Source: Euleptes europaea
Lineage: Eukaryota; Chordata; Lepidosauria; Squamata; Sphaerodactylidae
DNA: 64,000 bases
NCBI RefSeq assembly: GCF_029931775.1
Contig: NC_079312.1
Span: 58,656,333 to 58,720,332 of the forward strand
Direction of reading: 5' to 3'
The notes beneath the pieces are model-generated. The model saw only the letters and a list, made by a program, of their open reading frames with translations. It searched no databases and was not told the DNA's origin. How positions within the stretch are numbered: the stretch's first letter is position 1; every line of letters begins with the position of its first letter. Shown piece after piece: positions 1 through 13,210 of the stretch. Made by a program: the position numbers and the translations under genes.

Positions 1-390
1 TTCCATTTTTTTAGCAATTGTTGTCCTAGCAGCTGCAAAACTATATTGACAAAGTGAGTTCTGACTCACAAGAATTTATGATGGGATAAATGTTGTTAGT
101 CTTCAAGGTACCACCGGGTTTCTGTTTCATTGTACCTGCAAAGGGGTATGATATGGATACATTTCAGAAACATCTCAGTTGCATCCAGCAACTTATTACA
201 ACTCTCATTCCATACTCTATTTAAAAAAAAAGTTAAGACTGTTAACTTGAGCTCAGTACTATATGACCATTATGGATTTCTACAATCTAATATTTCATGC
301 TGACTTACTACTTAGGCTTCATGTAACTACATTTTCCCTGCTTCTTTTATCCCAGTTCTCTTCCTCTACAAGTTGAGAGGTGCAACACTG
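1..390. other. Intergenic, nothing recognised
   Basis: AT-rich unique-looking sequence with no gene, repeat or site I can support. Confidence 0.5.
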
Positions 391-402
391 AACTTGGGGT
401 TA

Positions 403-652
403 AAAGGTAAAGGTCCCCTGTGCAAGCACTGGGTCATCCCTGACCTATGGGGTGACGTCACATCCTGACAGGCAGACTTTGTTTACGGGGTGGTTTGCCA
501 GTGCCTTCCCCAGTCATCTTCCCTTTACCCCCAGCAAGCTGGGTACTCATTTTACCGACCTCGGAAGGATGGAAGGCTGAGTCAACTCAGGTCATGAGCA
601 GAGCTTGGACTGCAGTACTGCAGCTTACCACTCTGCACCACGGGGCTCTTTA
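403..652 (-). mobile_element. tRNA-derived SINE with 12-bp target duplication
   Basis: On the - strand it starts 'agagccccgtggtgcagagt', a tRNA-like head with A and B boxes. It runs through 'ccttccatccttccgaggtc' to a tail ending 'ggacctttacct'. Perfect duplications AACTTGGGGTTA flank it at 391-402 and 653-664. The same family recurs at 35735-35885. Confidence 0.88.
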
Positions 653-664
653 AACTTGGGGTTA

Positions 665-1301
665 GCGCTAAAAAAATATTTAACAAGGAACGGAATTCAG
701 AATGTTTCAAAATTAATGATATGGAACAGCCACTGGAAGTAATCAGGTGGAACAGCAATGTCAGTTTTGAGGGCTAAACTAAATGTTATGGAGAATTCAC
801 ACGTATTTATATGTCTTCCCGGGGGATATAACAAAAATATTCCATGCAGTTAAGGGGAGCTAATGTCAGGCTTGAAGAAAAGTGCTAAAACCAGAGCAGA
901 ATAGTAAGGTAAGGGAGGGAGGGTGGCAGGGTTTAGCTTCCCTTTCTTGCACACTGTTTTCTGTATTAAAAAAATAGAGCCCCGCAAATGCTTTAGAAGT
1001 GAATAAGTAGAAACCCATGAGGACTTGTGGGGGGCATCTCATTTTCCCCTCCTCCACATTTCCTCTTTCCCTTCCCTGCCGGAAAGCCCCCATAACCTCT
1101 CTTTTCCTGCTTCCTTCTCTCTTCCTCATCCAACAGCCAACCTATCTTTATTAGCCCCCTTGTCTTCAGCTCCCCCTGCAAGCAGCCTCACCTTAGGAAA
1201 TCTAGGGCCCAAATGTGTGGTGCCAGCCACTGGACCAGGCCCACTTGCATGGTAGGGAACAAAAAAGGACTTGCCCTTCATAGCCTCCACCAAGTTAATA
1301 G

Positions 1302-1380
<79 letters not shown>

Positions 1381-3099
1381 AATTGGAAACACACACACGT
1401 ATATAATTAGAAAAATACAGCTCTTTTTCTGTTCCAAACTCAAAAAGAGAGCCATGTTTGATGCTCCCCCCCTTCACTTTGCTGAGCACCTCCTTTCTTT
1501 CTTTTTCTTTCTTTCCCCCTATCTATTCCCCAGAGGTGAAAATGCACATAGATATATTGTGACTCAGCCTAAGATGCAGAAAAACTCCTCAGATTTTAGC
1601 AAGAGGAGGCAGGAATATACACATAGGTTCAAATTTCCCCTCTAACACCTGATAGGAATCACCCCCGCCCCCACTTTCCTAGGAGCTATTTCCCTCAGGG
1701 AAGGCTAGCAGTTCCACTTCCCTATTTCAGGATTCTCTCAAATTCTCCACCCTCCTCTCTACTACCTTCACCCTCCTTCTTAACTGACACTAACTGACCT
1801 CTCTCAGGTAAATAGTAGGAATCTGCCTGAACCCCGTCAGTCAGCATTTTCAGATGGCTATAATGCATCTGCAGTTAGCTATCCAGCACACAAAAGCCAA
1901 TATATTAAATATAGTGCAAAAGGTGTGTACTGTTATTTTACATGCAAAGATATACAAATATACACAAAACTTGATGGAATTGGTTATAAAGAGTAAACTC
2001 AAATTACATACCTGAAATTACAAATGATAAAGCTTAATTTACCTCTTGCATTATTACTTCCCAGCTGTGCTGGGATGCTTGCCTGATGGTTTTAATCTCT
2101 GCCTGGAATCAGCATGAACAGATAGCAATATGGCCCTGCTTATGGTCTTCCTCTGTCTCTTTGACATGTTGCCTCCATTACTGAATGATGTTGATTACAT
2201 AATCTGTGTAGAGGTGTTTGGAATTCAAGTATTTTGGGGCTTCTAGGATATGCCTGATATTATTGTGACTGCATGAGTAAATTAATTACTCTCATCAGTA
2301 AAGCAATTTCAGATTCCCCCATCCTTGGGTCTCAGTGCTTCTTCCAGCCTTATACTAGGAGCTTTTTCATGTTGTCAAATGATCCCTTGGCTGTTGTTTC
2401 TCAGTTGTTTATTCATGGGAGTTTTACCTGAGGTTCGTTGATCGCTGGACCCACACTTTCCTATTGGGAATCCATGCACCAGCAGTCTCAGAGCTCAAAT
2501 CAAGTCCACGCCCTTTTAAATGCTGCTTCGTAACTGGCTTACTTGTAGTGCTTACTGTGAGAGAAAATCTCCCCCCGCAAACCCAATTGCCACCCAAAAA
2601 AGCATTTTAAGAACAAAAGAAGAAGAAAAAAACCCAGAGCAATCTGAAAGGATGGGGAGGGGAGAGAAATCCAATTCTTAGTTTTAAAAACCTTTTCTTT
2701 TGCTCAGAAAGAGCTCTGATGAAGCTTTGTAATTAGTTGTGAGAAAAACCAAGTTTGTGTGTCCTGCACTTTGCCTTCTGCATGGGGATTTCACCTCGGC
2801 TTTGTTCAGGGAAGATGGAAGAGTTGGGTTAACAGAGGAATGGGAAGACCCTGACATTGCGAGGGCTGGGCACGAGGTCATCTCTAATGGACAGAAAACT
2901 CATGCATAACTCCAAGGAACAACTGATTCAGACTGGGGCGAACATGAGTGAAAGTACCCATGCATAAATGACCTTTGACTGGTATTGCCCAGAAAACACC
3001 TCCCCCAGAGATAAGCCACCTAGAAGGCCCCCACCCTTGGAATCATGTACTTATGATGTAGAAATGGCTACTAGGGTCCCTCCCCCATTTTAGAAAGCA
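665..3099. other. Intergenic, microsatellite only
   Basis: Apart from the TA/CA microsatellite, I see only pyrimidine-rich stretches (1040-1190, 1490-1530, 1640-1800) and AT-rich sequence. No coding pattern is convincing. Confidence 0.5.
1303..1380. repeat. Compound (TA)n(CA)n microsatellite
   Basis: About 30 uninterrupted TA units (1303-1362) followed by nine CA units (1363-1380). It can form cruciform and Z-DNA structures and is likely polymorphic. Open frames across it are artefacts. Confidence 0.97.
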
Positions 3100-3890
3100 T
3101 ATTTTGTGCCATTAAAGAGAAGCTTAAAACTAGCCATACATACAGTGGAAATAAAATGCCAATCAAGCCCAGGAGAGCCTCAATGTACCTATTGTCTTGA
3201 ATGCTTGGTAATTACTTTAACTCCACCTAACTGATATCTGTGATTGATGAACTCCCCTCCCAGAGTAGTAATCTAATCAATTGCACTCAGAATGAATGCA
3301 GGTATCCTGCTGGGCCCAGAGAGGCTGAACATTAACTAGATTGATTTCTACCACCACCCAAGCTAGTTGTTTTTTTAATTTTAATTCAATTAAGTTCCCC
3401 ACACACCCTGCCAATCTCTGAGCAGCCACTTGTAGCACCACCCCCAAAAAAATTTCCCTCCCAAATTCAAAATCCAATGGTCTAACAAAGTATAAAAAGG
3501 GCTCTTTTGCCAGCAATTTAGATTCAGCCATCCTTAGGACTCAAGAGATCAACTTGGAACAAGGCAAGGACTGTGTCTTGCCCAAGGACCATCTTTCACA
3601 CTACGATCTTCAAGCAATCCTAGATCTCCACACACTTCTCTTTTCATTGGCCAGGTAAAGTATATTTTACATTCTCCCCTTTATTCCCCATTCAGGCAGC
3701 AACCCCCACCCCCCAAGCATATTTTTACATAGGACTTGATTGTGTTCTAGCTTCCTTTGGGTGTATATGATATTCTGCTGGAACAATGGCTTAGTTTTGA
3801 ATTGTCTCTATCTCTCCACTTTTATGCTATCCTTTTTGTTCTAAATTAAACGTTCTTTGCTTCTGGAACCACGGTACCGAGTGTGACACA
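3100..3890 (+). mobile_element. Possible solo LTR (fossil)
   Basis: The region has promoter-like TATAAAA (3491-3497), an ATTAAA signal (3845-3850) about 350 bases on, and the following sequence 'gttctttgcttctggaacca', reminiscent of retroviral R-U5. No internal coding region is seen. The left edge is uncertain and family assignment is not possible by eye. Confidence 0.35.
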
Positions 3891-5089
3891 GGCTTGAGGG
3901 GTCCCAAAAGAAATGCAGACTGCATGAGGTAAGAAAGGCTGTATGTAAAGGAAGTAGTTTGTGTAACACCAGAGTAGGTGAATTTTTTTAAGCTGGCTGT
4001 ACAACTCGTGCAAGCAGTACTGTAGAGTAAAATGTGGCAGGACCAAACTGGAAAATGGGCCCATTCACATGGACACATGTTTAAGACACAAGTCTTCCGG
4101 ATAACAGTCTATTTTCATTTCAACCATAAATCTTAATTATGAAGGGATACTGAAAACAATCCCATTCAAAGAGGTTTCCAAATGAATCCTGGTAAATTGT
4201 CAGTTAACAATTCCATGCTTATTGTGATCTCAATGCTCAGAGCTCCCTCCCCCCAACCCCATAGTGTTTGCTTTGCCTTTTCCTTACACACACTCCTGAC
4301 CCCCTCAGCTGGGTGGGGTCATTTCCTGCAAGCTCCATGGGTACTTAGCTGATCTATCAGGGGATCATTTCGTAACACTTAGTGCTCCCCCCAGAGCATT
4401 AAGATCAAACAGGAGTCTAGTGGTGGTGTCAAAGTTTTCATGGACTAAAGCTACTCTGTCGCTCACATTCTTTTGTAGTGGGCCCTGGGTCCCTCCAGGT
4501 GTGCCATTTTAGGCCGCGCCCATAGCTACAGACCCATTCACAGTAACCACACAGCATACAGTGTGTATGTTAAGTGCCATCAAGTCGCTTCTGATTCATG
4601 GCGACCCTATGAATCAAAGTCCTCCTATCTTTGACAGCCTTGCTGTGATCTTGCAAATCGAACAGCATACAGACACAGGTGTTGTTGTTGTTTTTTTAAG
4701 TATTTTATGTACTTCATTTATTGTCCGCCTTTTTCATTGAGACTGGAGGCGAATTACCACCATAAGGCTGCATCACACCATTAGGAGCAGTAGTGGAAAA
4801 CAAGGGGATTGCGGCACATTGCTTCTGTGGCCAGGGCGGAACGCCACTCTGCATGAATGTCAGTAACGAGGCTATCACGCGCAGGCTCATTGAGAAATAA
4901 ACGCCACTGAAATCAACCGACTTTCAAATAAAGACCTTTAGAATCGGGTTGCCTGTCCGTGGTGAAGTCCTAATCCTATGCATACCGACTTGTAAGCAAA
5001 CCCGACTGAATTCAATGGGAGATAAAGCCTTTGAAACCAGTGGAATTGACTCACAAGCAAAACCGGGCCAGGGTCGGGTTGCAAAAGCC
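3891..5089. other. Intergenic upstream of RAB7A
   Basis: Holds the BovB-like fragment at 4555-4675. Possible Penelope-like 3' end sequence lies near 4405-4480 ('aacaggagtctagtgg'). Otherwise it is unassigned. Confidence 0.45.
4555..4675 (-). mobile_element. SINE/BovB-like 3' tail fragment
   Basis: The sequence 'gttaagtgccatcaagtcgc' followed by 'ttctgattcatggcgaccct' is the reverse complement of the BovB-like tail shared by Sauria SINEs. The head cannot be recognised. Confidence 0.72.
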
Positions 5090-5330
5090 CAGTGGCGTCG
5101 CAACGGTCCGACGAGGCCCGGGTCCTGCCAGCCCCGCCTCAGTCACGTGAGGCTCCGTTAAACGCAAAGGACCATAGAGCGGTTAGGCAGCTCTCGGCCG
5201 AAGACGCTTCCCCATTCTCCCCCCCCACCTTCGGCGCGCGCTTGCGTCACCACGCCGAGCGGGTCCCGTGACCGGAAGGGGGCGACCCAGAGACGGAAGT
5301 GAAAGCGGGGAGGGTGTTTGGCCCCATTAA
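5090..5330 (+). promoter_or_regulatory. RAB7A CpG-island promoter with CLEAR-like E-box and ETS sites
   Basis: GC- and CpG-rich sequence lies just upstream of the predicted exon 1. It contains GTCACGTGA at 5142-5150, which matches the first nine bases of the CLEAR consensus GTCACGTGAC bound by TFEB/TFE3. ETS-like sites follow: CCGGAAG near 5271 and CGGAAGTG near 5293. No TATA box is seen, as expected for a housekeeping promoter. Lysosomal control by TFEB is an inference from the motif. Confidence 0.6.
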
Positions 5331-5412
5331 AGCGGAGCCGGACGGAGCAGAGAGGAGGCGGCCGCGACTTTGGTCAGAAGCAGCGCAGCGGCGACGGCTG
5401 TCTTCCTCTTCG
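5330..5412 (+). other. RAB7A: RAB7A non-coding exon 1 (predicted)
   Basis: The exon lies in CpG-rich sequence and ends at 5412 before a strong donor (CG|GTGAGC). It would splice to the acceptor before 18418, leaving a 13-kb first intron. The transcription start is not fixed by sequence; about 5,300-5,350 is my estimate. From family knowledge, RAB7A has an untranslated first exon and a long first intron, which agrees. The antisense open frame across this region is a GC-rich shadow. Confidence 0.7.
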
Positions 5413-8400
5413 GTGAGCGCCGGCTGTGGCGGAGGAGGAGGGGCGTCTGGGGCCTTGGTAGCCGGTCGGTGGGGTTCGAGGCCCTCCCTGTGGGGGAGGC
5501 CGGGGCGCGGCGGTAGCTGGCTCGCCCACCGTAGGGGAGGAGGTCCCGGGAGGAGGCTTCCTTTGGCCACCCGCTCCTCCTTCGGGGCGCGGAAGCGGCC
5601 GCCGGTCTCTTGGCTTGGTTCCTTGGAGAGATGACCGGAGGTGCTGGCCTTTGGGGCGAGCTGGGGTGGACGACGGTCTCTCCTTTCCTTGTGGAGAGAA
5701 GCGGGCTTGTCGAAGAGCCCCAGTGAGTGTATCCGAGAGGAAGAGGGAGAGCGCGCCGGCAAGAGAAATCCTTGCGTTGCTTCCTTTTTCTCCTCCTCCC
5801 TTCCCCGGGACAAAGACATGCGGGATCCATAGCCGGCTGTGTGTCTCTGGGTGGCGGGGTTGTCCGAGTGTGCTGAGAAACGCTCCGCGCCTGGCCCACT
5901 GGACTCGTCGAAGGTGACCAAGACGGTGAGCAGCCAGAAGCCCATCCCAGGTTCCTTGCTCCCTGCCCCTCAGAGCTAAACAATAAGGTTTCTTGTAGCT
6001 GTTGCCTAACCAGTTCGTAGGTAGGGATACACACGTTTGCTTATGTGCCGCTCTGCTGTTTCATGTGCTCTTTGTAGCGAATGGTTAAGTACTTTGCTGT
6101 CCTTCGTAGTACTTTAATAATGAGCGTTTTTGTGGTTAAGGTCTAATGGAGGACACTGGTTTATTTGCTCTCTAGTGATATGTGGCAATCTCCTGAGATG
6201 CCTGCACTGTGAATAATAGGGTGGGTAGCAGCAGGACACAGCTTTTCTTAGCCACTGGGAAAAGCTATATGCTTGGATCCGTTTTTGGTGTGTGAATGAT
6301 GCATTTATTCTGTGCAAGGGCACTTAAAAATATCAATCTTAATGCAAAAGACTTACCTAAATTCATGGATGTTAGATTGGTGGGACCAGCTAGATAATAA
6401 ACTGCTACCTTCTGTTATCTTAATAGTGAAGTATGAGATCACTGCTTAAACTGGAAGGGTAAACAGGTTATATCCTCTTCTGGAATGCTGCCCGTAATTT
6501 TGTTTTAGGAAGTCATGGCAGTTTAAGCAAGATTTCAGATGGCTCTAAGAGTACTAGTAGTAGCTAAGACTCAGATGTCCTTGAGTAGGAACACTGCATG
6601 TTATCAGTGCTATTGCATATATACAATAAAAAGGACTCTACTGTTTTTTAAAGGCTTGGTGTCTTAAGTGTCTTAAGCATGACACAACGGTTGATGTCTC
6701 AGATGATAGAAATGGTAAACAAAGTTTCTAAACTCACTGGCTAATATTAACTGATCACAATAATGTAGAAGGTGAACAACATTGTTATCAACAATAAAGT
6801 AACTGAATTTGATGCGAGCCAGGTTTCTGTGTGACTACATTTAACTGTCAGTTTTATTATCACATAATCAAAGCACTCCTTGCTGCAGGTAATCCATCAG
6901 CTGCTGCATACTTGTTCTGGTCTCTCCTATGAGCTTTAGCATGACAGATGGCATAAACTCTCAGAACATAAGTATTACTTTTAGTTTTTGTCAGCTGCTG
7001 GGGAGTGAATCTGACTTTCAGTGGGTGGAGTCTACTTCCATATTGTAAGCCATGCCCCTTAGTTGGGGAAGAACAAGCGTACTGTCTTCACTTGTGGTTG
7101 TAGCAGCTGATGAAGCACATGATTGAATTCATGGGTGCTAAACTAGAACTTGGCGAGGTATAGAGATTTAATAAGTGCCCAAAACAGTTCTGAAGGAGCT
7201 ATAAATTGCAGCCTGTCCCTTTCTGCTTTAGGTATCCTTTCACAATAACTATGCAGAAAAGTGGGACGTTCTGTAGTGTCCAAGGAACTACATGCTAGAC
7301 TGTTGCCTTCTCTGAGTGCAGGATTTAGTTTGTCATTCTTCCACTTCTAATCTGTATAATTCAAAACTACAAATAGTAGGCTTCAATATCTGGGTAACCA
7401 AGTACCTACCACTGTAGAAAAACATCAGTAATACTAATGCTTTTAGAATGGCTACAGCAGTAAGCATTTTTACAGTATTTAAGTAATGGAAGCATGCCCT
7501 TTCCTGCACTTTTGTAATTGGTTACAAAAGCTCCCACCAAGAGTTCTTCTTTTAGGAGTGGTTTGAGTTCATTCTGGTATCTATAATTTTGTTTCCTGGA
7601 AAATGTATCTTCTGCTCTGAATTTTTGGTGGCTAAGCTTCCCAATGTTAGAAAATGTAAATGAATTGGTAATTTTTTACATAAATCGATCTCTCCCTGTA
7701 TCTCCAAATAACAACATTGCTCTAAAACTATATTTGGATTTAAGCTATGTGCTCAACTTAAAACTATATATACTGTGAATGCCATAAACTCTTGAGTGCC
7801 TACATTTTAGACCCAATGTTGTGGTTAAGAGATGGACAATTAATCAGAAAATTCCTGATTAATATCTAACCTCAACTCAGTAGGGTTCCTTGAGCAAACC
7901 ACTTTGGTGTCAAGTCCTTCACTCTCAATGTGCAATTAGGGGATATACACGTTACATCAGGCAGTGTACGTGGTTTTCCCTTTCTTGTTATATTTTCACA
8001 ACTACAGTGTGAGGGAACCCAAATTCACTAGCAAGTTTTCATGACGGAGTAGGGATTTGAACCTGGGGCTCCCAGATTCTACTACCTACTAACCACTACA
8101 CTTGGCCCAACTGGCTGTCCAAAGTGCTTTCCACATTCCAAAGCACTATAAAGTCCTAAGTATTGAGATTACTTTCTTGAAATTGATCAGCTAAGCAAAA
8201 CAGTGGCTACAAGACTTGGTACAGTAATGGAAGGGAATCTCCATGTTCAGAAGCAGTAAACTTCTAGTTTCAGGGAGATAGCAATGCTATACTTGTTAGT
8301 TATGTCACAACCTGCAGAGTAGTTTTGAGCTGAGTGATCTTACTAAGCTATAATGTCTTAACAAGATCTGGATGGCTATAGTATTTGGATGTTAAGGGAC

Positions 8401-9427
8401 AAGAGACTGTTTGGGTAAGGATGGGACATCTAGGTGACCACTTATCATAATATACGTGCTCATCTGTAGTTTCCCGTGCCCCCTCATGTAAGGCTATTGG
8501 GTATACAGGCATTCAGTGTCTAATTGATTTTTGACTGCCCTTCACCTTGTTTGAACAGTATCCTGCAACTTCATGGCAATTCTGTAAGACTGCAGAGTAG
8601 CCAAACACTAGCAGCACTGAAATAAATATATTTGGCATGTCAAAAACCTTGGAGTGGTGGGACTGTCACTATGTTCAGCTTTGGTGTGTTTATAGAGGTC
8701 ATGGTTGTGTTAAGGTACAGGAGTTCCAGGAATGCTGTTCACGCGTCCTTGCTGTCAAATGCAGATTCAGTGCTTGTGATCTTCAGGGTATACATGTGAC
8801 TACAATAACATGTTACTGCAGATCATGGTGGCTTGCCCTCTTGGGGTGCAATAGCCAGGAGTGTACTGGACTAGTAATGCTCTCTGGATGTATTTAGAGC
8901 TTTATCACACCAGAGTTCCCTCACTTATGTTTATATACTTTGAGCAGCATAATAGAATTCTTTTTCAGTTAAGCTATTTAAAATTAGCAAGAGAACCAAT
9001 TTGAATCAAGTATTGTGTTGACACTTAATTATTAAGAAATACTAATAGGTTAAATTACTTGCTGTATTTGTAAATCCTTTAGGAAGGAACTTTTCTGTAT
9101 TGTTGCTGCTTTCACTTTTATCTCCTTGCCTTGCCTCAATCCTACCTTTGCCCCAGAAGCCCAAAGTAGCCAACAATCCAGTCTTGATTTACTGTAGCCC
9201 ATGTGACTTCATTTGCACATGTCTTGCTGTGGTTGGAAACAACAACAAAAAAGCCTGCAACTTTCCAGAACCAAGACTTGGTAACTAGGAACTGTTCTGC
9301 CTGGTAACATCAAAATGTAAGGAAATATCCATGTTCTGTGGTGCTCGTAGTTGGAAAACCTAAAACTCCAGAACTTGGTAACGAATTTTAAAAACAAGGC
9401 TCATCCAGGTAGACAAAGTGATCCTCC

Positions 9428-9560
9428 AATTGGTGTGTGTGTGTTAAGTGCCGTCAAGTTGCTTCTGACTCATGGCGACCCCATGACTCACTGTCCTCCA
9501 AAACGTCCTGTCTTTAACAGGCTGACATGCAGGATGTTATTTCCTGGAGGCAGGGCCTGC
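9428..9560 (-). mobile_element. SINE/BovB-like 3' tail fragment in RAB7A intron 1
   Basis: A GT run, then 'gttaagtgccgtcaagttgc' and 'ttctgactcatggcgacccc', the reverse complement of the BovB-like tail. It is the same kind of fragment as at 4555-4675. Confidence 0.72.
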
Positions 9561-12500
9561 CTGGATCCAGTACCTGTGAGTTGTTCATCTCTGATCCCTA
9601 GAATCTAGTAAAAAATATGACCCGTTAAGTACCAGTACTTGACCTAACATTTTCCCATGTTTCATTTACGTAGAGAAGCAACTTCTAAGTAGCTTAGACA
9701 TCACACCAAACTACAGCAAGCAAGCTTAATTATAGTTTAGTACGGACAGACACAACCATAGTTACAGTTGTAGCTTTGCCTCTAGAGGCTGCTGTACTAT
9801 AGAGACATTTATGAAGCTGAATGCTGAGAAGGAAATTAAAGCGAACTGTAAATTTATGAAAAACCTTGGTTCCTGTTTTCTTTTTTTTTGCCACTGCTCT
9901 TGATAGCTAGGCCAGTTCAGTTCAAAGAGATCATAAGTAGGATTGACATATGTAAATTTGAATCTAATTGTAACCAGACTGTTCTGTGACATGCCAGTGA
10001 CCCACCATTCTCCCAGGGACAAAGTACCCCCTTGACACCATTGTTGCAGGTTTCCTGGGAAGAAGTGTATTATGGCTGCCCCACAGCTGTAATCCTCCTT
10101 GCCCTTGGACTTCTCTATGTGACTTTCAGAAGTGGGCTTTCAGATTGTGGGGCTTGAGTGAAGCTTGTACAGAATCCGTGGAGAGATCGCTACTTTACCT
10201 GTCTCTGCCTTGCATGCTTTTTGCAAACTTGCCCTGAGCATTTGGCAGAGACAGGCTATGTAAAGACTGGATTGTGTGTTGAACACATTCTGCTAAGAGG
10301 GAAGCAATCCTTCAACCCAGTCCATAGTTTTATCATAACTAAGTGATTTGTTTTTAGCAGCTAAGTGTATGGAGTGAAGACTTGCTGTATAGCATATTAC
10401 TCTTGTAGGTTTCTTGGAGAATCCTGTTATCAGTGGATATCTTCCAGGCACATTCTACTGCAAGCATATCTTACTGATAGTTTTTAAAAATTATTTGCCT
10501 AGCCGGGATGCAGCAGCTGTTCTTGCTCTCTGCCCAGCACTGGCCTGCTCTGGGTGATGTCATTGTTGCTGTTAAGGCCTATAAGTCTCTTTTGAGAAAG
10601 CAAGCTATAGATGCCTGAAGTAAATAAGTGGCTTGCCAGTAAAGTTGAGCATGACTGGCAAAGCATATTATGGCAAGTTTAGCTGGTAGTACTTGTTAAT
10701 GCACAGTGTCAAAAGTGACGAGAACAAGTCTTGCCAAGGCCTTTGGAAAATTTGGAGGAGCACCAAAGAGAGCCTCCTATGAAATATTTTTTCTTGAATG
10801 AGGAAACCTTTGTACAAGACAGTTCACTCTTTTCAAACATTCAGAATCAAATGAGGACTTTCTCAACTTTTCCAGTAGAAAAATCAGGAAACTTTCAGGA
10901 GCACTAGAAATAAGGTTATATTGTAGGCATACAACATTTTCAAGAACTCTTTGATTAAATGTCAATTCTGTCAACAATTCATATGCTGTAATGTGTTCAG
11001 TGTTACAATGTTTAGCTTAACATCCAAGCATACTGGCAGTCCTGTGTGTGTCTCTGAGAGAGTTTCTGTCCATTTTTCCCCCTACAGAATTTGTTTTCTG
11101 CCTTAAGCATTTATTTTTCCCTGCCTTTCAGACAGCGAAGATTAAAGGTACCTGTGCTATGGTAGCATAGGATGCAGCAGTTTGCAATTGTTCTTCGAGT
11201 AGTGGGTGTACCTGCAATTTTTCTTATAGAAATTGAAGATATTTATCCTTTAAAATTCCATAATTATACCAAATAGTATAATTTTATATGCAAACTAAGT
11301 TATAAATGATGTGTTATGATGTATCAGTAAAAGAAGTTTAGATTTGATAGGAAAGTAAGTATTGCATATATTTTAATTTCCCCTGAAATTTCCATTTTTT
11401 CCTGGAAAAAAAGCTTTTTTTCTTGGAGCTTGAAAACTTTCAGAAATGTCACAGTTATGTCTGTTACTGCTTTGGTATCTTGTGCAACCAGCTCACATAG
11501 GATATTCAGAAGCCAAAGTTCACTAAGAAGGAGCAATTTTAGACAGCTCACTTTCAGTTATTAGTTTCAAATCTGTTTCCTTTGCACACTTATCAGGCTC
11601 TGTGTTGTGGTCTTCCTAAATGCAGTTAGGAATGCAAAATACATACCTTATCTAAGGTAGGGCAGCAGCACAGAAAACAAGATTGGTGTGGTGGAGATCT
11701 TCCTGCTTCAATTTCTGCATTGAGACTATTCTGTGCCTGGCACAAAATGCCTGTACTGTTTAGCTGCTCGTCAGTCATGACATAACTGAACACTGCTAGC
11801 AGTCCAGCAACCATTGGAAGCAGATCTAAAGTGCCACGGTTGTGTTTTGACTGCTTGAACTTGAGTGATTTGCCTGTGTGCTGCTGAAGCTCTGGTGATG
11901 CTGCAAGGGTGAGGGGAGGTGGACTTGCTGGTACTAAGCCAGAGAAGCACTGGAAGATAAGCTTTCCTTAGCTACACAGAAGCCTAATTTCTTGTGTACT
12001 GGCAATGAGATTTCCACTGCCTGGACAGCCTTGAATTTGTTTAGAAAGGTTCTAGCAATCCTGCTGCCTTAAGACAAACCTCCTGAAATAACTCTTAAAA
12101 ATCATGTGTAACTTTTAAAAGCGTAAATAACAAGCTGTCCATATTCTTGTTTAGTGTAACCGGATACATGATTAGGAAATAATTCTGAACTCTTCATGCA
12201 ACAGTTGGCAGTGGCAGCATAAGACTGCAAAGTCCAATCCCTGTATTAGACTGCTAGCCTCAGTTACTAGGGATCGTTTGGTAGGCTTTCCATTTTGCCA
12301 TTTCTCTGTTTAGGAGAGGTGGGAGAATGAGAATATGCTTGCTTTGGGGGTAAGACACCCCATGACACTATTCTAAAATTAGGCCCTGTCCTAGCTGCCT
12401 TCAACATTCATTTTGGAAGACATGCTATCTGGTTAGGAACTCCGTTGGTTCTTCAAGAAGCCATTGCAATTTTTGCTTGGTTTACAGTATATGGTTTTTT

Positions 12501-13000
12501 TAAAGAAGCAATTAAAAGAGAAGCAAGATTTGATTCTTGTGCAGAAAAAGCAGTCTTGAAGCACTTCTCCTGGTGAGGGAGGGCAAGTGATTAAGCACCC
12601 TGAGCCCACACATGATGCTATAATCTGACTGTGCAGCCTTGAGCCAAGTACTGTTCCTATGGACACCACAGGGAGGGAACAGAAGGGGAAGCCTAAAAAG
12701 CCAGGAAGAATGGGTTGTTGGCATATGCTTAATATGTGCGGAGAGTTATATGCAGTTTTATGAATCCCTGTTTTAACTGGCAGTTTATTTCCTTCAGAGT
12801 AGCATAGCCATCTCCAGGTAGCCTCTACATCAGCATCTTCATCTCAGTTTTTCTACTCCGCGGTTCAAACAGTGCAATCCCACTACCATGTGGTTCTCTG
12901 ACAGGTAACCAGCCCTCTCAGTGCAAAGGGGACCTTTGTGATCAGCATTACACTTAGAGGTGTAAAATTTCAAAGCCTGTTTGAAGAAACAGCAAGGAGA

Positions 13001-13210
13001 AGGGCTGTGGCTCAATGGTTGAACATCTGCTTGGCATGTAGAATGTCCCTGGTTCAATCTTGAGCATCCCCAGTTAAAAGAATCCAGGCAGTTGGTGATG
13101 TGAAAGACCTCTCTGCTTGAGACCCTGGAGAGCAGCTGCCAGTCTGAGTTGGCAATACTGACCTTGATGGACCAATGGTCAGATTCAGTATAAGGCAGCT
13201 TCATGTGTGT
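13001..13210 (+). mobile_element. tRNA-derived SINE ('ggctgtggctcaatggtt' type)
   Basis: The head 'agggctgtggctcaatggtt' with 'cctggttcaatcttgagc' is tRNA-like. The body contains 'gatgtgaaagacctctctgc' and the end 'aaggcagcttcatgtgt'. It is diverged from the GC-richer copy at 41691-41893 and lies in RAB7A intron 1. Confidence 0.87.

Noticed and set aside
1126-1645. Open frames of alternating Tyr/Ile and Thr/His residues
   Set aside because: They are read-through of the TA/CA microsatellite.
5247-6034. Two long overlapping - strand open frames (232 and 235 codons) over RAB7A exon 1
   Set aside because: Both come from GC-rich CpG-island sequence with few stops. They show Arg/Pro/Ser-biased composition, no domain, and overlap each other in different frames.
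12839-13204. 121-codon - strand frame in RAB7A intron 1
   Set aside because: Most of it is the reverse strand of a tRNA-derived SINE. The same peptide shadow recurs over the SINE at 41.7 kb.
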